Source of the DNA: Nitrosomonas sp.
GTDB lineage: Bacteria; Pseudomonadota; Gammaproteobacteria; Burkholderiales; Nitrosomonadaceae
DNA length: 64,000 nt
Reading direction: 5' to 3'
Assembly (NCBI GenBank): GCA_024281825.1
Contig: JAMWZY010000013.1
Span: 1-64,000, forward strand
Of this stretch, positions 11,501 to 18,124 are shown piece by piece. The notes under the pieces are model-generated. The model did not search any database. It saw nothing but the letters and a program-made list of their open reading frames with translations, and was not told the DNA's origin. Within the stretch, counting starts at the first letter, position 1. The number at the start of each line of letters is the position of its first letter. Both the position numbers and the translations under genes were made by a program.

Positions 11501-12579
11501 GTTCTATAGATTCTACAAGTGGTACTGGGTCTGCTTCTACAGATTCTACAAGTAGTTTTGGCCGCCTCAATTTGGCGCAGATGAGTTTTGCAGAAATGCA
11601 AAATCTAATCGATATTAGAAAAGAATTTAAAGAAAAATTATTTTCTGATGCTGTATCAAAATTAGAAATAGATCCAAGACTGTCTGATGTGATGGTTTGT
11701 ACAAGTACGAGGAAAGAAGATCTGAGTAACTGCCGAATTACGGAAGACCAGAAAGCGGAAATAAAATCTAAGTTGTCAGAAGGACACCAACATATTAAGC
11801 AAAAAAGTATTCATAAAGTTCGTATTGCTAGTATCCCGCAGATTGAACGAAAAGTAATCGTTCTTTTTGGCATTGATCAGTATGTTGATAGCAATATTCC
11901 ATCTCTTCAAAGTGCAGTTTCTGACATAGAAGCTGTAAGTCAAATTTTCAAGAATAAGCTAGGTTATGATGAGACTCACATTGTTAAGAATGCAACCAGA
12001 GCCGATATTATTCGTACATTGAATGAGCTTGCAATTGAAATGAAACCTAATGACAGCGTGGTCATTTATTACGCAGGGCATGGTTATATGAATGAAAAAA
12101 ATGGAAATGGTTATTGGATTCCATCGGATGCGTCTGCAAGTAATCCACAAAGTTGGATATCTAACACCAGTATTTCAGAGATGTTAGCCAATATCAATTC
12201 AAAGCAAATGGTTATGATTTCTGATAGTTGTTACTCTGGTGCATTTACGAAAGAACAGAAAGTTGGTTTGAACGTTCAGAATATTAGACCGGACGATATT
12301 CTAGGCAAGCGTTCAGTAGTAGTCATGGCTTCAGGAGGGGATGAGCCAGTATCAGACGAAGGCAGAGGTGGTCACTCTATTTTTGCTTGGTTTCTGATGC
12401 AGGCTCTACAGAATGTTGAAAACTGGAAAGTTGGTGTAAATATTTTTGAACAAATTCAGAGAGATGTTAAGAAAAGTTTTCCGCAAGTGCCTCAATATGG
12501 AGCGGCTACATCTGCAGGTCATCAAGAAGGTGGAGATTATCTGTTTGAATTTAGGCAACTTGATAGTGTGGGTAACTAA
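5557..12579 (+). CDS. Giant TpsA exoprotein with FG-GAP repeats, YDG repeats and C-terminal caspase-like domain
   Basis: The 2340-residue protein is the likely secreted partner of the upstream TpsB. In order: signal peptide (1-24); filamentous-haemagglutinin TPS secretion domain with beta-helix (about 25-500, including the NPYGILFG motif); twelve FG-GAP-like beta-propeller repeats (about 525-1290, each with a core like FGASVALDGDRLVVGA); a linker with beta-rich repeats; three YDG-type repeats (about 1580-1850, with KIYDG and KVYDG); a Ser/Thr-rich hinge (about 1955-2010); and a caspase/C14 domain (about 2099-2330). The catalytic dyad appears intact: His2175 in YYAGHGY and Cys2225 in DSCYSG. 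TPS domain plus adhesin repeats predicts surface or extracellular location. The protease tail is unusual and may act on itself, on prey or on matrix proteins. Confidence 0.9.
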   Translation: MIIKFIFAFCVTLSLMGHSFQINAQLPTDPSIVHGHAVIDTAGNHMNIINTPNTILDWQSFSIGTDSSVYFQQQNTDSMILNRVTGSDPSHLLGSLGSNGHVWLINPYGILFGEHVRIDVGSLVASTMDIANVDFLAKNYSFNSVGIPGEIKNQGEIRTSFGGHVWLLGNRVQNEGLIQTPGGHTAIAAGKSVEFVDSGAPNIVVRVKAPENEVVNLGSLVAQNGQVDLHSSIVNQHGIVRANSVNADEAGRIVLKADQIMLANNSETQADHGTVQMEASSTLNNWGAVSGKNIALNAKEILQQGQITAQGGNVALVAQTSTYLDGAVDVSNALGTGGNILLMTNKLEGMAGGSLLAGGEQGGNIRVEGNGPIAFSSTFAATGNTQGGKIEVTGDRVYLLNADIDVSGGTQGGTVHLGGGWQGSGDLLQAREVMVGVGSEVKASGNTELNPLAKGGEIAVWSTQNSEHYGSLQANDGGRIEFSSKGVIRQTGDFQVGSGGMVLFDPKNLIITDEPPDNLALAQKITSEQITSPGTLRLENEESFGTAIALDGDRLAIGADFGDTAGNNSGSGAVYLFTGAEGNLDGLTLQNKLTSEQGAANMPTLANGDAFGTGVALEGDRLVVGARNDDTDGENSGAVYLFSGVGTNFSDLVLQNKLTSESVTGLELTAGDMFGASVAIQDNRLAIGAIQNGNNRTDPGVVHLFTAEGTDFNGLTWQGKLASEQGATNMPVLKDEDVFGSALALDGDRLAVGARDDDAGGADRGAIHLFTGVGQNFSGLTWQRKLASDIGATDMPQLDDADRFGRSIALENDLLVVGSRLSGPSDQGAAYLFTGASGDFTGLNFQRKLTSEQGAINMPSLAAGDTFGAAVVLDGDRLLVGADSEDTEGNNRGALYLFTGVGTDFSDLAWQNKLASGQEVNVPSGLTDNDQFGESLALDGDRLAVGTVFDDTGGVDRGAVHLFTGVNTAGGLTWQKKLASEIGANNMAELNNEDNFGISVALDNDKLVVGAFNDDTSGVNRGAVHLFNGVGNDFSDLTWQNRLASGSVAGLTLTDGDAFGASVALDGDRLVVGANFDSTGGDSRGAVHLFSGVGNDYSTLVWQNKLASGLGITSMPELANDDQFGVSVALDGNHLAVGAYRDDTGGLNRGAVHLFTNVGTDFSELTWLEKLASGIVPGLIDGDSFGTSLSLNGNNFAVGAIGDDTGGFNRGAVYLFGDIGTNFSGLTFQNKLSSTNVEGLSDSDVFGISVALDGNLLVAGAREDDSGGFNRGAVHLFTGINGSVIELSQAKFDINPSDDSYITPIKIKELLDSGESVILQANNDITVQSEIIVDEGGGGGDFTLQAGRSIAFNADVTTDNGNLTAIAGDPNADPNNRDPGTPTIIIAENATLNVGFGTATLAAIGGDFINSNNENAISIESDCCGDGAGRWLIYANAPTGNDRNGFSNYTKHYDQPFVQGTIPEYAINGNWFLYGQKPLLSISAPLTSVIYGQTYPQNVILTTEQKTELITGFIDGDTIEIVQNAEEGTTWSINGERSSTGNSTVGTHEVSYTSGLFTDLGYQIVDNSGSINELNVTARTITATGFTASDKIYDGNNSATINGGVLNGVVTSVSDDPITDDVSLSGIGEFENKNAGSDKTVILTNGSLAGVDSKNYSLDIENSSGTDLATITQLTIESININAENKTYDRTILAKLSGNSGNFITGDDVFITGIGAFDTKDAGNDKVVTYLPINLAFSGADSGNYLLSPAIEGGATTADIFKIDLSASGFAVNNKVYDGNATATLVENSNIPQGVINGDNVFFTAGSVTFEDPNAGIGKTVSIKDINLTGSDVNNYQLNPDNTAIATANIEKEVLIYHANQATRTIGEPITGLTGRITGFIPGENQANAAPGNLIWSTPASEKSPADQYPIIGSGLSAKNYNFEQDVSNAKALQLVSLDPLPSRKQEFTDTSIQAVNTASSAARSAIDSGATGKVIDATGSGSIDSTSGTGSASTDSTSSFGRLNLAQMSFAEMQNLIDIRKEFKEKLFSDAVSKLEIDPRLSDVMVCTSTRKEDLSNCRITEDQKAEIKSKLSEGHQHIKQKSIHKVRIASIPQIERKVIVLFGIDQYVDSNIPSLQSAVSDIEAVSQIFKNKLGYDETHIVKNATRADIIRTLNELAIEMKPNDSVVIYYAGHGYMNEKNGNGYWIPSDASASNPQSWISNTSISEMLANINSKQMVMISDSCYSGAFTKEQKVGLNVQNIRPDDILGKRSVVVMASGGDEPVSDEGRGGHSIFAWFLMQALQNVENWKVGVNIFEQIQRDVKKSFPQVPQYGAATSAGHQEGGDYLFEFRQLDSVGN

Positions 12580-12638
12580 TTATTACTAATACAATACTCA
12601 AAATTTAATAATGCAATTTTAGAAGATTGGAGTTAGGT

Positions 12639-14174
12639 ATGATTCATATCCAGGTGATCGCACATAACGGTATGCCCCCAATGCAATTAGTCACGTCATC
12701 TTTCGATGAGTTAGGCGGCAATATAGGGCGAGCAGAGGGCAATGTACTTATATTAAGTGATCCTGGTCGGAGCATTTCCAGGATTCATGCATCGGTTGTT
12801 TTCCGAGGAGGAAATTATTTCATTCGGGGACTCGGTAGCACGATGCCAGTGTATTTGAATGATCAACCCCTCAATAACGGTCACGATACGCTGATAACGG
12901 ATGGGGATAGAATCCGAATTGGTGACTATGTGATGCAAGTCATGGATACTGATCACACTGCTAAGCATCGGTCATTCGAAACAGTCATGTCGCAAACATC
13001 GGCGTCATTGAGCGATCATGCCGAGAATCAATCACTGGCAGATTTAATTGCTCTCCCTGAGGAACAAATCCAGTCAAATTCATCGGCATTAAAAGCCGGC
13101 GTAGCTGATTTGATGCCAGAAGCCCATTCAGATCCTTTGGATCACATGGCTTCTTTACCTCAGAAGTCAACCATACCGACTGATTTTGATCCATTTGCAA
13201 TATCAGTTTCCGTTGAAGAACAAAATAAATTCATCACAACGGCATCGACTAGCAATCACAATGATCTTGATGAGTTCCATCGGCTATTGGAATCCCAAGA
13301 GAGGCAGCCGAACATAGATAACGTAATAAATCCTACTCCTTCTTTAATGGATTTTCCTGCCTCGTCAAATAAAAATAGCATTGATGATCCATTGGTTGCA
13401 CTTGCCGAGGCTACCGCGAACTCTCCTAAAGCAGAATTTAAAACGCATCGAAATGATACTCCGGAATTAAATGCATCATTGCCGCCAATGCGTGTGTATG
13501 AACCTGCGGTCGAGTCCAATGCGGCATTCGAGCCGGCAGATTCTTCTAATTCCACAGGATTTAATCAAGAAGAATTATTGCAAGCTTTTCTTTCAGGTGC
13601 TGGTCTATCCAATTTGGACAAGCCGATCGAATTGACGCCGCAATTGATGAATCAGGTTGGACAACTATTGCGAATGTCTACTCAAGGTACGTTGGACTTG
13701 TTGGTAGCTCGCGCCTTGATGAAACGAGAAATGCGCGCAGAAATGACGATGATCAAACCCAGAGAGAATAATCCGCTAAAACTTTCGCCAAACGTAGAGG
13801 CCGCTCTGATGCATTTACTCTTTCCTAAGACCCGTGAGCAAGGTTTTATGCCGCCACTAGCGGCAATGAAAGATGCCTACAATGATCTTCGCTCTCATCA
13901 ATTTGGTTTTATGGCAGGAATGCGGGTTGCTTTATCCGGAATTCTCGGGCGTTTTAATCCCACTCAATTGGAAAAACGCCTAGGCCAAAAAACATTGGTT
14001 GATTCTGTTTTCTCCCTAAACCGAAAAGCTAATCTTTGGGATATGTTCACCGATCGTTATAGTGATATTTTTCATGAAGCTGAAGAGGATTTCCATGTTA
14101 TGTTTGGTAAAGAATTTTTGCGTGCCTATGAGGCGCAAATTGCCAAGTTAGAGATGGAGGATAAAAAACCATAG
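12639..14174 (+). CDS. tagH: T6SS-associated FHA protein TagH
   Basis: The N-terminus (about 1-100) is a forkhead-associated domain that binds phosphothreonine: IGRAEGN, a Ser-Arg-Ile-His segment and a following Gly-Ser-Thr. A long acidic, Ser/Pro-rich linker follows. The last 190 residues or so match the conserved T6SS FHA C-terminal domain (from about LLQAFLSGAGL to the end). In Pseudomonas-type systems this scaffold is phosphorylated by PpkA and dephosphorylated by PppA, which switches on T6SS assembly; both enzymes are encoded next door. ATG 12639 is preferred over TTG 12627 because GGAG lies six bases before it. The gene starts 59 bases after the exoprotein stop, so the two may be co-transcribed. 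Confidence 0.9.
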   Translation: MIHIQVIAHNGMPPMQLVTSSFDELGGNIGRAEGNVLILSDPGRSISRIHASVVFRGGNYFIRGLGSTMPVYLNDQPLNNGHDTLITDGDRIRIGDYVMQVMDTDHTAKHRSFETVMSQTSASLSDHAENQSLADLIALPEEQIQSNSSALKAGVADLMPEAHSDPLDHMASLPQKSTIPTDFDPFAISVSVEEQNKFITTASTSNHNDLDEFHRLLESQERQPNIDNVINPTPSLMDFPASSNKNSIDDPLVALAEATANSPKAEFKTHRNDTPELNASLPPMRVYEPAVESNAAFEPADSSNSTGFNQEELLQAFLSGAGLSNLDKPIELTPQLMNQVGQLLRMSTQGTLDLLVARALMKREMRAEMTMIKPRENNPLKLSPNVEAALMHLLFPKTREQGFMPPLAAMKDAYNDLRSHQFGFMAGMRVALSGILGRFNPTQLEKRLGQKTLVDSVFSLNRKANLWDMFTDRYSDIFHEAEEDFHVMFGKEFLRAYEAQIAKLEMEDKKP

Positions 14175-14251
14175 GTTGAGCTTCTTGCTATTTTTCTATA
14201 GTTAGTCCCATCTATTCAATTTTATTTGAAGCATCAGAGACAAATTTTTGT

Positions 14252-15040
14252 ATGTATCTCGATATCGGTAGATTATCAAAAAAAGGTGGACGACAAGTTA
14301 ATGAAGATGCTATCGATTACTGGATTAGCTCCAGTTTTTCGTGCTATGTTTTATCTGATGGATTAGGTGGGCATTATGGGGGTGATATCGCTTCCCAATT
14401 AGTGATCAGCAGCATCAGAGAAAGATTTCTACAGCAACCTAAATGTAGTACCGAGATGATTGGGTTGCTTTTGAATATAGCAGACGATGCGATTGTTCGA
14501 GAACAGCAAAAAAATAGCTCATTAAAAAATATGCGTGCTACCGCTGTTCTTCTTATCATCGATGCAAACAACCAGATAGCAACATGGGGACATATCGGTG
14601 ATTCGCGTTTATATTGTTTCCGTAAGGGAAAAATTATTTCTCAGACGCGCGATCATAGTATCTCGCAAAACATGGTAGAAGCAGGATTCTTAAAGCCGAT
14701 GGAACTGCGAACATCGCCTACCCGTAATCAGTTGTATGCTGCTCTGGGCAATGGAGATACTTCTGAAGTGGAGATCTTGCCGGAAGAATTTTCAATTCGG
14801 TATGGTGACGTGTTTTTAATGTGTTCCGATGGATTATGGGAATATGTCGAAGAACATGAAATGGAGTCAATGCTGAATTCTGCTTCGACAGCTTTAGCAT
14901 GGCTGAAGGCGATGGAAAGACAAGTGCTTATAAAGGGAATCTCTACCTCGCAAGATAATTATTCAGCCATAGCGATATGGTGTAAGGATTCAGATGATGA
15001 TAGGACCCTGATGCCTGGGAAATGGAACCGACATGGATGA
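14252..15040 (+). CDS. pppA: PP2C-family protein phosphatase of the T6SS (PppA/Stp type)
   Basis: The 262-residue protein is a Mg/Mn-dependent Ser/Thr phosphatase. Visible metal-binding motifs are an Asn-Glu-Asp near the N-terminus (VNEDA), the SDGLGGH motif, GHIGDSRLY and the C-terminal SDGLWEY plus DNYSAI. It has no transmembrane segment and should be cytoplasmic. Within a T6SS cluster this enzyme reverses PpkA phosphorylation of the FHA scaffold and so damps secretion. It sits between tagH and an OmpA-like gene on the same strand. Length matches stand-alone bacterial PP2C enzymes. Confidence 0.9.
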   Translation: MYLDIGRLSKKGGRQVNEDAIDYWISSSFSCYVLSDGLGGHYGGDIASQLVISSIRERFLQQPKCSTEMIGLLLNIADDAIVREQQKNSSLKNMRATAVLLIIDANNQIATWGHIGDSRLYCFRKGKIISQTRDHSISQNMVEAGFLKPMELRTSPTRNQLYAALGNGDTSEVEILPEEFSIRYGDVFLMCSDGLWEYVEEHEMESMLNSASTALAWLKAMERQVLIKGISTSQDNYSAIAIWCKDSDDDRTLMPGKWNRHG

Positions 15041-15064
15041 CGTATTTACCTGGAGAAATTGCTT

Positions 15065-15610
15065 ATGAAAACTAATTCTTTATATGGGCTAACTTTAAGT
15101 TTTTTGATGGTATCTGCATTTCAGGTTAATGCAGAAGAGATTAAGTTATTGCATGAAAATGAAATAAGCGAAGCGGCTGTTATCGACGCACTTGCTCCAG
15201 AAAAGAGTGGTCGCACTCGTTCGTTCAGGCCGATGGATGATCAATTGAAACCTGAAATAACTCAGCCGCCTAGTGCATCCATGCTGATAACTTTCAATAT
15301 CAACTCTGCAAATCTTACTTTTAGCGCTAAACAAGCGCTGGATAAGGTTGGTAGAGCCCTTAATATGGATAAGCTGGCGGAATTTAGCTTTGTCATCGAA
15401 GGGCATGCCGATCGAAGGGGCTCTTATGAGTTAAATCAGCATCTATCGGAAGCACGAGCCGCAGCGGTGATGCATTATCTAATCAGCATGCATGATATTG
15501 ATCCAAGTCGGTTAAATGCTATTGGCAAAGGTTATACAGAGCTATTGAATAAACAAAATCCTTTTGCTGAAGAGAATCGACGTGTAACGATTGTCAGAAT
15601 AATGAAGTAA
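15065..15610 (+). CDS. OmpA-family peptidoglycan-binding protein
   Basis: The product has about 181 residues with a signal peptide (cleavage near NAEE). The C-terminal OmpA-like domain covers about residues 75-180, with the family motif EGHADRRGS followed by the LSEARAAAV helix and a closing NRRVTI segment. Such domains grip meso-diaminopimelate in the cell wall. ATG 15065 is preferred to TTG 15059 because GGAGA ends eight bases earlier. It follows the phosphatase gene by 24 bases and converges on the kinase gene. It could anchor the T6SS envelope complex in addition to the OmpA tail of TssL, but a general envelope role is also possible. Confidence 0.85.
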   Translation: MKTNSLYGLTLSFLMVSAFQVNAEEIKLLHENEISEAAVIDALAPEKSGRTRSFRPMDDQLKPEITQPPSASMLITFNINSANLTFSAKQALDKVGRALNMDKLAEFSFVIEGHADRRGSYELNQHLSEARAAAVMHYLISMHDIDPSRLNAIGKGYTELLNKQNPFAEENRRVTIVRIMK

Positions 15611-15664
15611 TCTGGGAATTTCTTTAGATTTTATATTCTAATGCATTGCATTGAGTAGAAATTT

Positions 15665-17350
15665 TTAATTTATAATTTCTTCGATAGAGAATAAAGTCGC
15701 TCCATAAGATTCTGAGCAATTAGAAGCTGAGTCGGAAGTGCATATTGCTTGCCCAATGAAAAATGGCAATGTTCCCTTGTATGAACGATAAGTTTCTTTA
15801 TTGTGTTCAAACGAAAATGTCTGAAAAATACCGAATTCTTGGAGTCCAGTGTTACTAAAACTCCGAGGATGACTTGAAACAATCGCGATAAAATGATTAT
15901 TACCTGGTGGTCCTCCGGCAATCATTCGCCATTCTTTTCTAGGTAATTCTATTTGCTGGTTTGCTGCTATGAAATTGTTATGATCTTTTCCATTAGGAAA
16001 AAGCAGCAGAAATTCGGATTGATTGGTCCCTATTGCGAAGATGTATATATATCCAGATTTTGCTGAGCGGATCTTAAAATTCAATTGATCCTCATTAATA
16101 ATCACTTGGGCTTTTGCGATTGATATCGTTACTGCATGACTTCGATCACGAGCATCGAAAATAGCTTCTAATTCACTAATTGGATTAAATTGGATTGATT
16201 GATCCAGAACCTGAGTAGAACTGTCGGTATGCTCTCGTTGAGGATCTGTCATATTTGGGTTTAGCATAACAACACTTGTCACAGTAATCGCTGTGACTGC
16301 CAGTGCTGCTAGAATTTTCCATTTATTCGAGGTTGATTCACTCGATGCGCTGAACTGTTCTGAAACTATCTGCTGCTGCGCAAGGCCGAGAAGCCTGTGA
16401 AATTCCTCAACGCTTTGCGGACGATGCTCTGGTCTAATTGCGAGCGCTCTATCGATACCATTTAAAAAAGTATTGCTATATTGGTTAACTGCAAACTCAT
16501 TTAGAGGTGTGAGCTTATCCGAAATCAAGCGACTTACAGATGGTGTTGGGGCTTTGCGGGTAATAGCAAAATAAATGACTGCCGCAAGTGCATAAATGTC
16601 AGTCCATGGACCTTGCGTGAGGTTTATCTCGTCAGCATATTGTTCAATAGGTGCATACCCTGGTTTCAAAATCACCGTCAACGACTGAGTCATATTACTG
16701 ATTACTCGACGAGCGGCACCAAAATCCAGCAAGAGTGCTCGTCCATCTGAAAGAATCAGAATATTATCAGGGGAAATATCGCGATGTAGGCACGACGGAA
16801 TGTCCTTATGAAGAACATTTAAAGCTTCAAGTAATTGGAATAAAAGATTCTTAAGCCATTTTTCTTCCGGAAGCCTATCTGCGTTAAGTATTTTCTCTTT
16901 GAGGGTAATACCTTTGTAGAAGGGCATTACCATATAGGCGGTTCCATTACTTTCCCAAAAGCGATAAACTTTTACGAGGGAAGGATGATCGAAATGCGCT
17001 AATAATCTTGCTTCGTTTATGAAACTTCTTAATCCGGCTAAAAATATTTCTCTATTGGATTCTGATCTTAAAGTGATCTCTCCGAGATTATTGCGAATGG
17101 CGAAACTAGAGGGCATGTACTCTTTTAATGCTACTTTACGTTCCAAAGAGTGATCGTAAACAAGATAGACTATGCCAAACCCACCCCATCCAATAATATC
17201 GATAATTTCGAATTCCCCCAGTATGGTTCCAATAGGGAGAACATGCTCATTGGGTTGTGTAGCATTCTGAACATCTGTGGGAGTACTAATGCGTGTTGCC
17301 TGAGCCAGAATCGTTAAATCATCGTCATCGGGTGATTGGTCTGGAGTCAT
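15665..17350 (-). CDS. ppkA: T6SS-associated Ser/Thr protein kinase (PpkA type) with DUF4384-like tail
   Basis: The 561-residue protein carries a Hanks-type kinase domain at about residues 45-320: Gly-rich loop GWGGFGIVY, Lys76 in VALKEY, catalytic Asp191 in LHRDISPDN and metal-binding Asp209 in LLDFGAAR. In the catalytic loop Ser replaces the usual Lys of HRDxKxxN. One transmembrane helix (about 344-363) separates it from a C-terminal domain (about 390-530) resembling DUF4384, which would be periplasmic. In known systems such a kinase senses envelope signals and phosphorylates the FHA scaffold (TagH here). It heads towards tagF on the same strand; the tagF stop and the kinase start are 39 bases apart. 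Confidence 0.88.
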   Translation of the reverse strand: MTPDQSPDDDDLTILAQATRISTPTDVQNATQPNEHVLPIGTILGEFEIIDIIGWGGFGIVYLVYDHSLERKVALKEYMPSSFAIRNNLGEITLRSESNREIFLAGLRSFINEARLLAHFDHPSLVKVYRFWESNGTAYMVMPFYKGITLKEKILNADRLPEEKWLKNLLFQLLEALNVLHKDIPSCLHRDISPDNILILSDGRALLLDFGAARRVISNMTQSLTVILKPGYAPIEQYADEINLTQGPWTDIYALAAVIYFAITRKAPTPSVSRLISDKLTPLNEFAVNQYSNTFLNGIDRALAIRPEHRPQSVEEFHRLLGLAQQQIVSEQFSASSESTSNKWKILAALAVTAITVTSVVMLNPNMTDPQREHTDSSTQVLDQSIQFNPISELEAIFDARDRSHAVTISIAKAQVIINEDQLNFKIRSAKSGYIYIFAIGTNQSEFLLLFPNGKDHNNFIAANQQIELPRKEWRMIAGGPPGNNHFIAIVSSHPRSFSNTGLQEFGIFQTFSFEHNKETYRSYKGTLPFFIGQAICTSDSASNCSESYGATLFSIEEIIN

Positions 17351-17389
17351 TACTTGTTTTTTATGAGGTTAGTGTTAACGGGAGCATTG

Positions 17390-18124
17390 TCATTTAACAG
17401 CGTTATGTAGCAATTCTGCAAAGCAATTTCCGGGAGGAAGACCAATAAAGCCGCGTAAGTGAGTGCTATCTGTTTCAAAGTCAACCTTCCACCAGATGGT
17501 TTTCCCCTTCCCCTTTTTACTGAATAGATTAAGGCTTACCGCACTAAAAACCTCGGTGAGAACATTTGCTTCAGGAACTAATAGTGATGTGTATGTATTG
17601 TGTGTCAGCGAGGGAGCTTGCCACCAGTCGCTCAATAGTTGCTCACTAACTGAATTTCTCTCATCTTTAAGTATTATAGGTGGAGAATGTGATGCCAATC
17701 TATTGTCCAATTCATCCGGTGAAATATCGAGATCCAGTGATGCTAAAGCAATTTGTTCTAAGGCTTTATACCAACTCTGTGCGGAAATAAGAGATAAAAA
17801 AGCATTCGGATAGGGTTCAATTTCAGTTGCAAAAGTCAATGGAAAATGCCGGCCAACTTTGTCAATGCTGGGCATAATAATACCGGTCCATATTTTGTCG
17901 TTATCACATGCTTCTGGCATGAGAATAAAGCGCCAGATCGGACTGGTAAGATATATGTCTAGCCATGTTTCCCCTAATTGTTCTTGACTTGTCGCCATTG
18001 AAGTTTGCAACCAGGCATCCCAGGTATCAATAAAATCGCCTGGTAATCGGCGTGAAATAAAATCACCCAGCGATGGAATTTTTCCATACCAACCAATAGC
18101 AAAATTACGATGTTCACGTATCAT
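17390..18124 (-). CDS. tagF: T6SS-associated protein TagF (ImpM)
   Basis: The 244-residue protein matches the TagF/ImpM family from its N-terminus (GWYGKIPSLGDFISRRLP) through the typical WDAWLQ and SPIWRF segments. TagF represses T6SS post-translationally; in some bacteria it acts by sequestering the FHA scaffold. Its ATG overlaps the tssM stop as ATGA, which indicates translational coupling and a tssM-tagF-ppkA order. No unusual residues were noticed. Length is typical of stand-alone TagF; in other species it is sometimes fused to the phosphatase, here encoded separately. Confidence 0.92.
   Translation of the reverse strand: MIREHRNFAIGWYGKIPSLGDFISRRLPGDFIDTWDAWLQTSMATSQEQLGETWLDIYLTSPIWRFILMPEACDNDKIWTGIIMPSIDKVGRHFPLTFATEIEPYPNAFLSLISAQSWYKALEQIALASLDLDISPDELDNRLASHSPPIILKDERNSVSEQLLSDWWQAPSLTHNTYTSLLVPEANVLTEVFSAVSLNLFSKKGKGKTIWWKVDFETDSTHLRGFIGLPPGNCFAELLHNAVK

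Noticed and set aside
5557..12579. CRISPR-like or satellite repeat array within the exoprotein gene
   Set aside because: The repeats keep one reading frame, vary at third codon positions and encode FG-GAP units, so they are protein repeats and not spacers or satellites.
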